Of a stretch of DNA of 64,000 nt, positions 8,552-16,946 are shown piece after piece. Position 1 is the stretch's first letter, and each line of letters begins with the position of its first letter. Made by a program: the position numbers and the translations under genes. Below the pieces are notes generated by a model, which saw only the letters and a program-made list of their open reading frames with translations, did not search any database and was not told the origin of the DNA. Source of the DNA: Halorussus amylolyticus (GTDB lineage: Archaea; Halobacteriota; Halobacteria; Halobacteriales; Haladaptataceae); the NCBI RefSeq assembly GCF_004143485.2, contig NZ_ML974133.1:170990-234989 (forward strand), read 5' to 3'.

Positions 8552-9496
8552 ATGCTGCTCGTGGGAACGTACGACGGCGTGTATCGCGCAGATAGGCCGC
8601 GGTTCGAGTCCGCGGAGCGAACCCTCGATTCGGGACGAGTCCTCCGGGTTCGGCGGTTCGACGACTGGCGCGGCGTCTTCGCCGCGACCAAGACGGGACT
8701 GTATCGCTCGACGGACGAGGGGGCTTCGTGGACGGACCTCGGCGTGCCGCGCGAGGAAGTCTACTCGGTCGTCGGGGACCCGGACGGAGAGCGCCTCTAC
8801 GCGGGTACTCACCCCGCACATCTCTACGTTTCGGAGGACGACGGAGAGTCGTGGACGGAGTTGGAGGGGTTCCAGGACCTCCCTTCGCGAGAGGAGTGGT
8901 ACACCCCCCGCCACCGAGACGAGGCCCACATTCGAAGTCTCGGCGCGCACGCGGACGCCCGCGACCGCGTGGTCGCGGGCGTCGAAGTCGGCGGCGTCCA
9001 CGTCAGCGACGACAGGGGCGAGACGTGGACCGAGCGAAAGCAGGGCGTTCACGACGACGTGCACCACGTTCTGATTCTCGGTCCGGGCGAGTACGTCGCC
9101 TCCTGTGGCGGCGGTCTCTACCGAACTCGGGACGCGGGCGAGACGTGGATGCGACTGGACGAGGCTCTCGACCACACCTACTTCCGCGAGGCGTTCTTCC
9201 ACGGGGGCGACACCGACGACGGCGTGCTGTACGCCGCGGCGGCGCGCTCCTCGCCCGGAACGTGGAGCGGCGAGACCGGAGCGGACGCGGCGCTGTTCGA
9301 GTCCCGCGATGGGGGCGACACCTTCGAGGCGCTCGACTATCCGGGCCGCCCCGAGGAGGTCGTGCTCGCGTGGACGGCCCACGACGGCGGTGTCGTCGCC
9401 GGAACGAACGACGGTCGGGTCCTCGTGCGCGAGACCGACGGGTGGGTCACCGGTGGCGAGGTTCCCGCTGGCGTATCGTCGCTCTGTGGCGTGTAG
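8552..9496 (+). CDS. Asp-box (BNR/YVTN-type) beta-propeller protein
   Basis: The protein is 314 residues. At least five Asp-box motifs (Asp-x-Gly-x-Ser/Thr-Trp) are spaced along the chain: DEGASWTDL, DDGESWTEL, DRGETWTER, DAGETWMRL and DGGDTFEAL. This is the signature of a six- or seven-bladed propeller. No signal peptide is visible, so it is probably cytoplasmic, and no sialidase catalytic residues are evident. Similar haloarchaeal proteins are annotated only as WD40/YVTN/BNR-like repeat proteins. I chose ATG 8552 rather than the in-frame GTG at 8540. It is divergent from the coiled-coil operon. Confidence 0.85.
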   Translation: MLLVGTYDGVYRADRPRFESAERTLDSGRVLRVRRFDDWRGVFAATKTGLYRSTDEGASWTDLGVPREEVYSVVGDPDGERLYAGTHPAHLYVSEDDGESWTELEGFQDLPSREEWYTPRHRDEAHIRSLGAHADARDRVVAGVEVGGVHVSDDRGETWTERKQGVHDDVHHVLILGPGEYVASCGGGLYRTRDAGETWMRLDEALDHTYFREAFFHGGDTDDGVLYAAAARSSPGTWSGETGADAALFESRDGGDTFEALDYPGRPEEVVLAWTAHDGGVVAGTNDGRVLVRETDGWVTGGEVPAGVSSLCGV

Positions 9497-9569
9497 ACCG
9501 CTGGCTCGTGCAACGCTCTGTGTTGGCTCAGCCCTTTCGGGGTAGTCGGACTGGCGGTTACGAGGTAGG

Positions 9570-9601
9570 GCGGTTTCGCCGCCGGACGGCGGCGAAACCG
9601 C
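9570..9601. repeat. perfect inverted repeat, 15-bp stem, 2-nt loop
   Basis: Arms 9570-9584 and 9587-9601 are perfect reverse complements (GCGGTTTCGCCGCCG on the left). It lies about 75 bp after the stop of the propeller gene. It lacks a following T-run, so it is not a typical archaeal terminator. Confidence 0.9.
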
Positions 9602-9789
9602 TTGATGACACTGCTGGCTGACTCGCCAGCTATCTGCTCGCAACCGCAAGAGGACAGTTCACGTCCTCCGCGTCGCGCTCGCGCCGTCGGACTCCGACGG
9701 TGCGAGCGGGACCGCGCGAAACGTCCGGGCAGGGTTGGTCCCGGCTTCGTACTTCAACGTTCGGACCGTACCGTGAGACTCCGCACACC

Positions 9790-9822
9790 GCGGGGCCGCC
9801 GCCCAGCGGGCGGCGGCCCCGC
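9790..9822. repeat. perfect inverted repeat, 15-bp stem, 3-nt loop
   Basis: Arms 9790-9804 and 9808-9822 are perfect reverse complements (GCGGGGCCGCCGCCC on the left) around the loop AGC. Its sequence is unrelated to the hairpin 200 bp upstream. Confidence 0.9.
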
Positions 9823-9884
9823 GATATCAGCAAGTCGGTGCGTATCCGGCAGGTCTAAAACGCCACAGACCCAATTCGGAACAC

Positions 9885-10286
9885 ATGAGCATCGAAACCG
9901 ACGTGGACGCGACGACCAGCGAGCGGTCCCACCTCGAAACGCTCGGTACGGAACTCGGCGAGGCCATCGCCGAGTCGGCCGAGTACGAGGCGTTCCAGAG
10001 CGCGAAGGAGGCCGTCGAGGAGGACGACGAGGCCCAGGAACACGTCCGGGAGTTCGAACAGCTTCGCCAGGAGTTCATGCTCGCGCGCCAGACCGGCGAG
10101 GCGACCCAAGAGGACGTACAGAAGGTCCAGCGCGCCCAGCAGGAGCTTCACGAACTCCCCGTGATGGCCGAGTATCTCGAAGCCCAGGCCGAACTGGAGG
10201 CGAAGCTCGAAACCATCAACGAGGCCATCTCCGAGCCGCTCGCGGTCGATTTCGGCCAGCAGGCTGGCGGCTGCTGCGAGGACTGA
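9885..10286 (+). CDS. YlbF family protein
   Basis: The protein is 133 residues and mostly helical. The stretch EAIAESAEYEAFQSAKEAVE followed by DEEAQEHVREFEQLR and a LHELPVMAEYLEAQAELEAK segment is characteristic of the YlbF/YmcA family (formerly DUF964). In Bacillus these proteins act with a partner in RNA processing and cell-fate control; the archaeal role is not known. The C terminus ends in GGCCED. The Cys pair is notable because bacterial relatives have been linked to iron-sulfur clusters. It stands alone between two intergenic spacers. Confidence 0.8.
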   Translation: MSIETDVDATTSERSHLETLGTELGEAIAESAEYEAFQSAKEAVEEDDEAQEHVREFEQLRQEFMLARQTGEATQEDVQKVQRAQQELHELPVMAEYLEAQAELEAKLETINEAISEPLAVDFGQQAGGCCED

Positions 10287-10378
10287 ACGGTTCCGAGCCG
10301 ATTTTCGTCTGATTCTTTCGAGTCGGTTTCACCCGCGAGTGGCAACCACGCCTAAGTCGATGCCCGACGACATCTCCG

Positions 10379-11833
10379 ATGGTGGGGGAAATGGAAGACA
10401 ACACATCGACAGAGACCGAGATAACGACAGACCGAGAAACCATACGGACGTGGGTGGAAGACAGCGGCACGCAACCGGGTTACATGACGGACGAGGCGGG
10501 CGAGCGACGGCTTCACATCTACCACCCCGAACGGGACTCGACCGAGTCAGTCGAGGAGACGACGTGGGACGAATTTTTCGACCGACTCGAAGACGACGAG
10601 ATGGTGCTGGTCCGGCACGCCGACCGGCCGAGCGAGGGGGCCGACCAGTTCGAACTCCTCTCGCGGACCGAGGCGATGGAGCGCGCGACCCTCGACGACG
10701 AGGAAGTCGAGCAGGCGCTGTTGGAGGGCGAGGTCGTCACGAGCGAAATCGTGGAGACGAAAGTAGTCGAGCGCACGGTCCGGGAGACCGAGACCATCGA
10801 GAGCGAAGTCGTAGACAGCGAAGTCGTTCGCGACGAGGTCATCGATAGCGAACTCGTTCGGCGCGAAATCGCGGGCATCCACCTCGGCGAGGAGGAGACC
10901 GGCGTCGCGGTGGTCGAAGACAGCGAGACCGTCGGGTGGGACGAGGAGATGATGGAAATCGAGCAGGAGGTCATCACCGTGGACGTGGACGAGACGAGGC
11001 AGGTCACGCGCGAAATCATCGAGCAAAAGACGGTCGAGAGCCGGGTCGTGGACCGCGACGTGGAGGGAACCGAAACCCTCGAATCCGACACGCTGGAGGG
11101 TCACGTGGACCTCGAAGGCGTCCATCGGACCATCGTGGAGAGCGACATGCTCGGCGGCGAGATGGTGACTGAGGACGTCATCGAGGGCGGCCACCTCGAA
11201 AGCGAGTTCACGGACGAGGAGACCATCCTGACCGAACTCTACGAGCGCCGACTGGTCGAGGACGAGGTCCTCGACCGCAAGCGCCTGACCTTCGAACTCG
11301 TGACCGAGGAGGTCGTCAGCACCGAGACGATGGGGACGCGGACGGTCGAGAGCGAACTCATCGGCTCGGACATGGTCACCGAGATAGTCGAGATGGGAGG
11401 TGCGACCGCGGCCGGAACCGAAACGACGACTACGACCGAGACGACTGCGACCGAAACGGAAACGACGACTGCGACGACGAGCGAAGAAACCGCCTCGATG
11501 GGGGACGCCCCGGCGACCGACGAGACAGCCGCGATGAGCGACGAGACGGCCGGAATGGGCGACGAGACCGGAGCCGAGACATCGACCGCCGCGGTCACGT
11601 TGGACGACGACGACGTGGGCAAGACGGTTATCGACGCTAACAACGAGGACGTCGGCGTCATTAGCGAGGTGGACCAAGACGCGAATCTGGTGTACGTGGA
11701 CCCGCACCCCGGACTCGCCAAGCGCATCCGGACTCGACTCGGGTGGGAGGGCCACGACGACGACGACTACACCGTCGAACCCGACCGCATCGAGGAGATT
11801 ACCGACGACGAGATTCGACTCCGGAGCCTCTGA
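10379..11833 (+). CDS. PRC-barrel domain protein with long SEVV-type repeats
   Basis: The protein is 484 residues (480 if the second ATG at 10391 is used). About 130-340 form a run of near-repeats in which an acidic residue, Ser/Thr and a Val/Ile pair recur, for example ESEVVDSEVVRDEVIDSELV; it resembles DUF2382-type repeat regions. A Thr/Glu-rich linker (about 345-400) follows. The last 80 residues form a PRC-barrel (LDDDDVGKTVIDANNEDVGV). PRC-barrels in archaea occur in RNA metabolism and cell-division proteins such as CdpB. No membrane segment is seen. The function is unknown; a stress-related or surface-associated scaffold is conceivable. Confidence 0.75.
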   Translation: MVGEMEDNTSTETEITTDRETIRTWVEDSGTQPGYMTDEAGERRLHIYHPERDSTESVEETTWDEFFDRLEDDEMVLVRHADRPSEGADQFELLSRTEAMERATLDDEEVEQALLEGEVVTSEIVETKVVERTVRETETIESEVVDSEVVRDEVIDSELVRREIAGIHLGEEETGVAVVEDSETVGWDEEMMEIEQEVITVDVDETRQVTREIIEQKTVESRVVDRDVEGTETLESDTLEGHVDLEGVHRTIVESDMLGGEMVTEDVIEGGHLESEFTDEETILTELYERRLVEDEVLDRKRLTFELVTEEVVSTETMGTRTVESELIGSDMVTEIVEMGGATAAGTETTTTTETTATETETTTATTSEETASMGDAPATDETAAMSDETAGMGDETGAETSTAAVTLDDDDVGKTVIDANNEDVGVISEVDQDANLVYVDPHPGLAKRIRTRLGWEGHDDDDYTVEPDRIEEITDDEIRLRSL

Positions 11834-11878
11834 ACGCGGAAGACAACACTTACCTCCCTTCTCGGCCCAGTTCGGCGC

Positions 11879-12712
11879 ATGGCGATACACTCAGACTGGG
11901 GAGACTGGCTCCCGCGCGCTGTCGAGGACGCAGACCCCGAGGGCATCGCGGTCTGGTATCTCGGCTGTAACGGCTTCGTGCTCACGGCCGACGACACGAC
12001 GGTTTTCGTGGACCCATACCTCGGAACGGGCGACCCGCCGCGAACCGTCCGGATGGTACCGATTCCGTTCGACCCCGAGGACGTGGCCGAGGCCGACGCG
12101 GTGCTGGCGACTCACGAGCACACCGACCACGTTCACGGGCCGAGTCAGGCCCCGATTCTCGAACGGACGGGGGCGACCTTCTACGCGCCCGACGACAGCC
12201 TCGCCGTCGCGCGCGAGGAGGAAAACTGGACCGACGAGTGGGACGTGACCGACGACCAGTTCGAGGAAGTCGCAGAGGGCGACACCTTCGAGGTCGGCGC
12301 GTTCACGATTCACGTCGAACCCGCGAACGACCCCGATGCGACACACCCGGTGAGCTACGTCTTCGAGTACGAGGACCGGACGTTCTTCCACGGCGGCGAC
12401 ACCAAGCCGAGCGACGAGTTCGCGCGAATCGGCGAGGAGTACGACATCGACCTCGGCGTGCTGGCGTTCGGCACGGTCGGCAACATTCCCGACAAGCAGA
12501 CCCGCGAGCCGAAGCGTACCCGGTGGTACAACGACGAGAATCAGGCGGTCGAGGCCGCGAGCGACCTTCAGTTCGATAGATTCCTGCCGAGCCACTGGGA
12601 CATGTGGAAGGGGCTGACCGCCGACCCGAAGGCGCTCCACCACCACGCCCGGAGTTTCGAGTACCCCCGTCAGCTCGAAATTGTGGAAATCGGTGACAGA
12701 GTCAGTCTGTAG
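11879..12712 (+). CDS. metallo-beta-lactamase-fold hydrolase (UlaG-like)
   Basis: The protein is 277 residues. The metal site is seen in THEHTDHVHG (His-x-His-x-Asp-His), and further ligands are likely in FHGGDT and in LPSHWDMWKG. The opening VWYLGCNGFVLTADDTTVFVDPY is typical of the UlaG/YycJ-like branch, whose best-known member is L-ascorbate-6-phosphate lactonase. The substrate in haloarchaea is unproven. It precedes dph2 by 52 bp, but a TATA-like box in between suggests a separate transcript. Confidence 0.85.
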   Translation: MAIHSDWGDWLPRAVEDADPEGIAVWYLGCNGFVLTADDTTVFVDPYLGTGDPPRTVRMVPIPFDPEDVAEADAVLATHEHTDHVHGPSQAPILERTGATFYAPDDSLAVAREEENWTDEWDVTDDQFEEVAEGDTFEVGAFTIHVEPANDPDATHPVSYVFEYEDRTFFHGGDTKPSDEFARIGEEYDIDLGVLAFGTVGNIPDKQTREPKRTRWYNDENQAVEAASDLQFDRFLPSHWDMWKGLTADPKALHHHARSFEYPRQLEIVEIGDRVSL

Positions 12713-12764
12713 CCCGATTCGGAGAACACCGTCCTTAAGCGTCCGCGCCAACAAAACAGTTCCA

Positions 12765-13823
12765 ATGAGCCAAGAGACCGAGTACAGCGAAGGGGACCTC
12801 CGGAACACCGGGATGTCCCTCAAACACGACCGGGAGTGGGACTACGAACTCGACCGAATCGTGGAGGCGGTCGAGGAGCGCGACGCCACCAAGGTCGGCC
12901 TCCAGTTCCCCGAGGGACTCAAGCGCCGCGGCCCGAAGGTCGCCGACGACATCCGCGCGCTCGTCCCCGACGACGTGACCGTGATGCTGTCGGGCCAACC
13001 GTGTTACGGAGCCTGCGACCTCGACACCTTCCTGATGAAGCGGACCGACGTCTTCGTCCACTTCGGCCACTCGCCGATGAAGAACACGGACAAGGTCATC
13101 TACGTCCCCCTCTTCTCGAACGTGGACGTGTTCCCCATCATGGAGGAGTCGCTGGAGGAACTCCCCGACTCGGACGCGTCCGACGACCGACCGAGCGTCG
13201 GTCTCGTCACGACCGCCCAGCACATGAACCGCTTCGAGGAGATGAAAGACTGGCTCGATGAACGCGGCTTCGACGTGAAGACTCGGCGCGGCGACGACCG
13301 ACTCACCCACGAGGGGCAGGTCCTCGGGTGTAACTACGCCAGTGCCGACATCGACGCCAACCACGTACTGTACGTCGGTGGCGGGAAGTTCCATCCGCTC
13401 GGACTGGCGATGGAGCATCCCGACAAGAAGGTCGTCATCGCCGACCCCGTGAACAACGTCGTGACCGTGGCCGATACCGAAAAGTTCCTCAAGCAACGCT
13501 ACGGCGCGGTCCACCGCGCGATGGACGCCGAGAAGTGGGGCGTCATCTTCTGCACGAAAATCGGACAGGGCCGGTGGGAGCAGGCCCAGGAGATTCTCGA
13601 CGGCAACGACGACGCCTATCTCATCACGATGGACGAGGTCACGCCCGACCGCCTGCGGAACTTCGATATGGACGCCTTCGTGAACACCGGATGTCCGCGC
13701 ATCACGACCGACGACGGCCCGCAGTTCCACAAGCCGATGCTCACGCCCGGCGAGTACGAAATCGCGGTCGGGAACAAACCGCTCGAAGACCTGAGCTTCG
13801 ACACCTTCCACGGGACCTGGTGA
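12765..13823 (+). CDS. dph2: 2-(3-amino-3-carboxypropyl)histidine synthase, diphthamide step 1
   Basis: The protein is 352 residues. This [4Fe-4S] radical-SAM-like enzyme moves the aminocarboxypropyl group of SAM to a His of translation factor aEF2, the first step to diphthamide. Three Cys that ligate the cluster are visible in GQPCYGACD, LGCNYASAD and NTGCPRIT. The motif LQFPEGLKRRGPKVADDI near residue 45 is a family hallmark. The start was set at ATG 12765 because a TTAAG box lies about 27 bp upstream (12734-12739) and the earlier in-frame codons overlap the MBL gene. A seven-T run follows the stop closely. Confidence 0.95.
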   Translation: MSQETEYSEGDLRNTGMSLKHDREWDYELDRIVEAVEERDATKVGLQFPEGLKRRGPKVADDIRALVPDDVTVMLSGQPCYGACDLDTFLMKRTDVFVHFGHSPMKNTDKVIYVPLFSNVDVFPIMEESLEELPDSDASDDRPSVGLVTTAQHMNRFEEMKDWLDERGFDVKTRRGDDRLTHEGQVLGCNYASADIDANHVLYVGGGKFHPLGLAMEHPDKKVVIADPVNNVVTVADTEKFLKQRYGAVHRAMDAEKWGVIFCTKIGQGRWEQAQEILDGNDDAYLITMDEVTPDRLRNFDMDAFVNTGCPRITTDDGPQFHKPMLTPGEYEIAVGNKPLEDLSFDTFHGTW

Positions 13824-13838
13824 CGACGACTCCCTGAC

Positions 13839-13845
13839 TTTTTTT
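13839..13845 (+). terminator. poly-T terminator after dph2
   Basis: Seven consecutive T lie 16 bp after the dph2 stop. Haloarchaeal RNA polymerase terminates at such T-runs without need of a hairpin. The next gene starts 25 bp further on. Confidence 0.6.
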
Positions 13846-13869
13846 CGTCTGCTGCCCGATACGCCCTGC

Positions 13870-14388
13870 ATGGTCGGCTTGGAGCGCGGGACGGTCGAAC
13901 TTCGGCCCTACGATTCGAAGTGGAAACGTCACTACGAGGCGGAGGTCAGGCGACTCGACGCGGTCGCTGGCGACCGCCTGCGCGAGTTCGCACACGTCGG
14001 CAGCACCGCCGTCGAGGGTCTGGCCGCGAAACCCATCATCGACATGCTGGCGGTCGTCGCGGACCTCGACGCCGCCAGCGACCTCGTCCCGCTTCTCGAA
14101 TCACACGGCTACGAGTTTCGGCCAAACGACGACGTACCGGGACGGCTCTTTCTCGCCAAGGGACCCCGGACCGAACGCACTCACTACCTCTCGCTCGTCG
14201 AGCGCGACGGCGACTGCTACCGGGAGGCCGTCGCGTTTCGCGATTATCTGCGCTCGCACCCCGAAACTGCGGCGGAGTACGAAGACGTGAAACGCGAATT
14301 GGCCGAGGCCCACCCCGACGAACGCGAGAAATACACCGAGAAAAAGGGGGAGTTCGTCCAGCAGGTCCTTCAGCGCGCGCTGGCGTGA
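13870..14388 (+). CDS. GrpB family protein (UPF0157, nucleotidyltransferase fold)
   Basis: The protein is 172 residues. The core motif HVGSTAVEGLAAKPIIDMLAVV and the downstream THYLSLVERDGDCYREAVAFRDYLRSHP are diagnostic of the GrpB/UPF0157 family, which has a nucleotidyltransferase-like fold. In some bacteria such domains are fused to dephospho-CoA kinase. The Gly-Ser pair and the Asp of IDM sit where the nucleotide and metal would bind. No partner gene is present here. Biochemical activity is not established for the family. Confidence 0.85.
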   Translation: MVGLERGTVELRPYDSKWKRHYEAEVRRLDAVAGDRLREFAHVGSTAVEGLAAKPIIDMLAVVADLDAASDLVPLLESHGYEFRPNDDVPGRLFLAKGPRTERTHYLSLVERDGDCYREAVAFRDYLRSHPETAAEYEDVKRELAEAHPDEREKYTEKKGEFVQQVLQRALA

Positions 14389-14456
14389 GTCCCGGCTCAC
14401 GCCGACCTTCGTGCGAGTGACGGGGAAATCAGTCTCCGCCGTACTGAATCAGTAGC

Positions 14457-15365
14457 TCAGAACTCCGAAACCACGTCTGCCATACAGCCGTCGCCGGGTT
14501 CGTGGTACGAGAAGTGGTCGGGCACGTAATCGACGTTGTGGTCGGTGTAGTTCACGGGCGGCGTGCCCTCACACCCCTCCTCGCCGACCGCCGAGTCGAA
14601 CTCGGCGGTCGAGTACGCCCAGTCGAGCACGTCGTCGTCGGACTTCCAGAAGTTATCGACCGATTTGGCGACCGCCGCGACGCTCTCGCCGTACTCGCCG
14701 TCCACGGCCACGGCGTCGTTGTCGGTGGCCGCGCCGAGCAGGGTCGCCGACTCGACGTAGTCAGTCTTCCCCAATTCGTAGAGCGCCTTGAGCGTCGCGG
14801 AGACCACGCGACCGCCCATCGAGTGGCCGACGAGTCGGACGCGCGCGCCGGTCTCCTCGCGGTAGTCGGTGACGAAGTTCGCGAGCTTCTTGCCGTTTCG
14901 TTCGGCGATGTCGGTCGCGGGCCACCAGTCGTCGAGGCTCGTGTCCGAGTCGTAGCTGAAGCCGATAACGGGGGAGTCGTAGCCGTTGTCCCGGAGCGAC
15001 TGCTTCACCGTGGCGAAGTGGTCGGGCGCGTCCGACTCCTCGACGAGCCACCCGTGAACCGAAATCACGACCTCGTCAGGCGCGCTCCCGTCGTAGCCCG
15101 GGATGTCGCCGACCGTGTCGTAATCCTCCTCGGTGTGGCCGTCGGTGAGCTGGTCGCCGTCCCACCAGTGGATGTCGAAGTGGCCGCGGGTGGTGGCTCG
15201 CGGAAAGTCTGCCGGACCGGTGATGTCGCCGTCGTCACCGTCGAACGCGGCCGCCGATCCCGCGAACCCGGCGAGACCGACCGCGGCCGCACCGCCGCGA
15301 AGGACCGTGCGGCGGCCGATTCGGGTCGTCTCGGGTCCGTTCTCTCGATGGTCGTCTGAGTCCAT
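14457..15365 (-). CDS. Tat-exported alpha/beta hydrolase (lipase-like)
   Basis: The protein is 302 residues. The N terminus carries a twin-arginine signal (RIGRRTVLRGGAAAVGLAGF), with processing likely around AAAFDG. The nucleophile elbow VGHSMGGRVV is visible at about residue 176, with the upstream VISVHGWLVEES and DYREETGARVRLVG typical of lipases. It would be secreted folded into the salty medium or held at the cell surface. A TATA box (ATTTAATTT on the minus strand, 15388-15397) sits about 27 bp before the ATG. It is divergent from the next gene. Confidence 0.85.
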   Translation of the reverse strand: MDSDDHRENGPETTRIGRRTVLRGGAAAVGLAGFAGSAAAFDGDDGDITGPADFPRATTRGHFDIHWWDGDQLTDGHTEEDYDTVGDIPGYDGSAPDEVVISVHGWLVEESDAPDHFATVKQSLRDNGYDSPVIGFSYDSDTSLDDWWPATDIAERNGKKLANFVTDYREETGARVRLVGHSMGGRVVSATLKALYELGKTDYVESATLLGAATDNDAVAVDGEYGESVAAVAKSVDNFWKSDDDVLDWAYSTAEFDSAVGEEGCEGTPPVNYTDHNVDYVPDHFSYHEPGDGCMADVVSEF

Positions 15366-15387
15366 ACCGTCAGCACGAACTCACAGA

Positions 15388-15397
15388 AATTAAATTT
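15388..15397 (-). promoter_or_regulatory. TATA box of the Tat-exported hydrolase gene
   Basis: The minus strand reads AAATTTAATT at about -27 relative to the ATG at 15365, inside an AT-rich divergent promoter region of 147 bp. Confidence 0.6.
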
Positions 15398-15512
15398 TGC
15401 TAGAGAGTGGTTGATATTAATAGGCCGTCTGGATTTCATTCGGACGCTCGGCCGCCGACGTGACAACCCCGCACCGAGAATATTACTATTGGGCATTCAC
15501 AAACCTTTTTGT

Positions 15513-15941
15513 ATGAGTAAATGGAATGGTCGGGTAACGATGAGCGCCACCCGTTCCGCCGATGTCCGAACTGCCATCGACCGTTGTCGCGTCGAGGACG
15601 CCACGCCCGTCTCGCTCGACGCCGAATCTATCACTTCGACCGCGCCCGACCACCTCCGCGAACTCAAGCAGGAGCTCGTGGCCGACGACCTCGTGCCCGC
15701 TCGCGTGGTCGTAGACGCCTGCTTCGGCGAGGACTGCTCGTTCGCCACGCAGGACGAGGCCGACCGCGTCCGGGAGTACGTCCGCGCGGCCGCCTTCCTC
15801 GGCGCGAACACGGTCACGGTCGAGTTCGGGAGCGTCGGCGACGAGTCGAAGGTCCGACCCGCGCTCGCGGCGGTCGCGGAACGCGCCCGCCGCGAGGGCG
15901 TCGCGCTCGACGTGGCCGGTCCCATCACGCTCGACGCCTGA
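15513..15941 (+). CDS. conserved haloarchaeal protein (DUF7388-like), function unknown
   Basis: The protein is 142 residues. A core segment, FLGANTVTVEFGSVGDESKVRPALAAVAERARREGVALDV, is reminiscent of one beta-alpha unit of a TIM barrel of the sugar phosphate isomerase type. The protein is far too short for a full barrel. Two Cys are close together in DACFGEDCSF. I used the ATG at 15513 because a TATA-like stretch (TATTACTATT, 15481-15490) fits a leaderless start there; the ATG at 15540 is the alternative. I recognise it only as a haloarchaeal family of unknown function. Confidence 0.65.
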   Translation: MSKWNGRVTMSATRSADVRTAIDRCRVEDATPVSLDAESITSTAPDHLRELKQELVADDLVPARVVVDACFGEDCSFATQDEADRVREYVRAAAFLGANTVTVEFGSVGDESKVRPALAAVAERARREGVALDVAGPITLDA

Positions 15942-16292
15942 GACTGCTTCTGCGATTTGCTCTCTTTCCTACGCTCGCCCACACAGCTACCGCGAATCGG
16001 ACGGTGACGCATTCCACCGAAACAGACGGTGACGCAATCAATGGGTGGGAATGAAAGGGGCCGCCCGGTCGCGTTCATCTTGGTCGCCTGACCGACCTCT
16101 ATCCGCGCGGGTGGTGCGGAGAGCGCGGATATGTCGGTCAGAGACCGCGAGCGGGCGGGGGCTTTCTGGCCGTTCTCGGTTCTGGTAATTGCGGTTCGAA
16201 GCAAAATACCCGAAATCCGAATCGCCTCATTCGGACCACCACCGGCCGATAGAATCCGAACGTTCTCCTTTACAGAATCGCTATCCACCCAT
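15942..16292. other. 351-bp intergenic region carrying a structured repeat
   Basis: The middle (16043-16166) is copy 1 of the structured element described separately. The rest is spacer, with a TATA-like CTTTACAG at 16268-16275 serving the methylase gene. The open frame running through this region upstream of 16293 lies over the repeat and is not coding. Confidence 0.6.
16043..16166 (+). repeat. structured element copy 1 (candidate ncRNA or PATE-like element)
   Basis: The 124-bp element begins GGGTGGGAATGAAAGGGG and ends GCGGGCGGGGGCTTTC. The ends pair (GAAAG with CTTTC, CCGCCCG with CGGGCGG) around a symmetric GGG/GGG internal loop. An inner stem follows: CTGACCGAC (16088-16096) with GTCGGTCAG (16133-16141), then ATCCGCGC (16101-16108) with GCGCGGAT (16123-16130), closing on the loop GGGTGGTGCGGAGA. 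The inverted copy at 40422-40553 keeps the ends and loop but has different, still fully paired inner stems. No protein fits. Confidence 0.8.
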
Positions 16293-16922
16293 ATGAGCAG
16301 GGCCGCCCTCGAACGCCGCCTCTCCCAAGTAGCGGGCTTCGAAGACCCCCGCGTCGAGTACGAGCAGTACCCGACGCCCGCCGACCTCGCGGCCCACCTC
16401 GTCCACCTCGCCGACGTGCAGGGCGACCTCGCCGGAAAGACGGTGGTCGATTTGGGGACCGGGACCGGGATGCTCGCGCTCGGGGCCGCGTGTCGCGGCC
16501 CCGAGCGCGTGCTCGGACTCGACCGCGACCGCGCGGCGCTCGCGCAGGCCCGCGAGAACGAGCGCCGCGTCCGGCCCGAAATCGAGGTCGAGTGGCTCGC
16601 CGGGGACGCGACCCGCCACCCGTTCTGTCCCGGTGGCGTCACCGACGGCACGGTGCTGATGAATCCACCGTTCGGCGCACAGCGCGGCAACGAACACGCC
16701 GACCGCGCGTTCCTCGAAACCGCGGCGGAACTCGGCGGGGTGTCGTACTCGATTCACAACGCCGGAAGTCAAAGGTTCGTGGAGGCGTTCGCCGACGACG
16801 AGGGCGGCGAGGTGACTCACGCCTTCCGGGCGGAGTTGGCGCTGGCGCGGCAGTTCGACCACCAGACCAGCGAGCGCGAGGTCATCGACGCCGAGGCGTT
16901 CCGGGTGGTGTGGGACGGGTAG
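16293..16922 (+). CDS. METTL5-like N6-adenine RNA methyltransferase
   Basis: The protein is 209 residues. The SAM-binding motif VVDLGTGTGMLALGAA and the catalytic NPPF tetrad in VLMNPPFGAQRGNEHADR are both present, and the N-terminal EQYPTPADLAAHLVHLA is typical of the archaeal METTL5/PRMT-like small-subunit rRNA m6A family. The likely target is 16S rRNA, by analogy with METTL5. The start at ATG 16293 is supported by a TATA-like box about 24 bp upstream and by the domain boundary. A perfect 15-bp hairpin (16476-16508) lies inside the coding sequence at GAACRGPERVLG. It is convergent with the rhomboid gene. Confidence 0.88.
   Translation: MSRAALERRLSQVAGFEDPRVEYEQYPTPADLAAHLVHLADVQGDLAGKTVVDLGTGTGMLALGAACRGPERVLGLDRDRAALAQARENERRVRPEIEVEWLAGDATRHPFCPGGVTDGTVLMNPPFGAQRGNEHADRAFLETAAELGGVSYSIHNAGSQRFVEAFADDEGGEVTHAFRAELALARQFDHQTSEREVIDAEAFRVVWDG
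16476..16508. repeat. perfect 15-bp hairpin inside methylase gene
   Basis: Arms 16476-16490 and 16494-16508 are perfect reverse complements (GCGCTCGGGGCCGCG on the left) with loop TGT. It encodes the segment after the SAM-binding glycine loop, so it is in coding sequence under constraint. Confidence 0.85.
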
Positions 16923-16946
16923 GCCCCCACCGTCGCCCGAGGTCGC

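Larger units (their letters stand above)
9497..9884. other. intergenic region rich in GC hairpins
   Basis: These 388 bp separate two plus-strand genes. They contain two perfect 15-bp stem hairpins (listed separately) and a third imperfect one near 9685-9715 (CGCTCGC and CGTCGG arms with one mismatch). The right end, gtctaaaacgcc at 9854-9865, is the likely TATA region for the YlbF-like gene. No protein-coding gene is supported. Confidence 0.6.

Noticed and set aside
8552..9496. Sialidase or neuraminidase from the Asp-box motifs
   Set aside because: Asp-boxes mark the propeller fold only. The Arg triad and Tyr/Glu pair of sialidases were not seen and there is no signal peptide.
9570..9822. 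Classical intrinsic terminators from the GC hairpins
   Set aside because: Most hairpins in the window are not followed by a T-run, and haloarchaeal termination relies on T-runs and not on stems. They need another explanation.
16131..16292. N-terminal extension of the METTL5-like methylase
   Set aside because: The additional 54 codons run out of the structured repeat element and are not acidic; a TATA-like box and the domain boundary favour ATG 16293.
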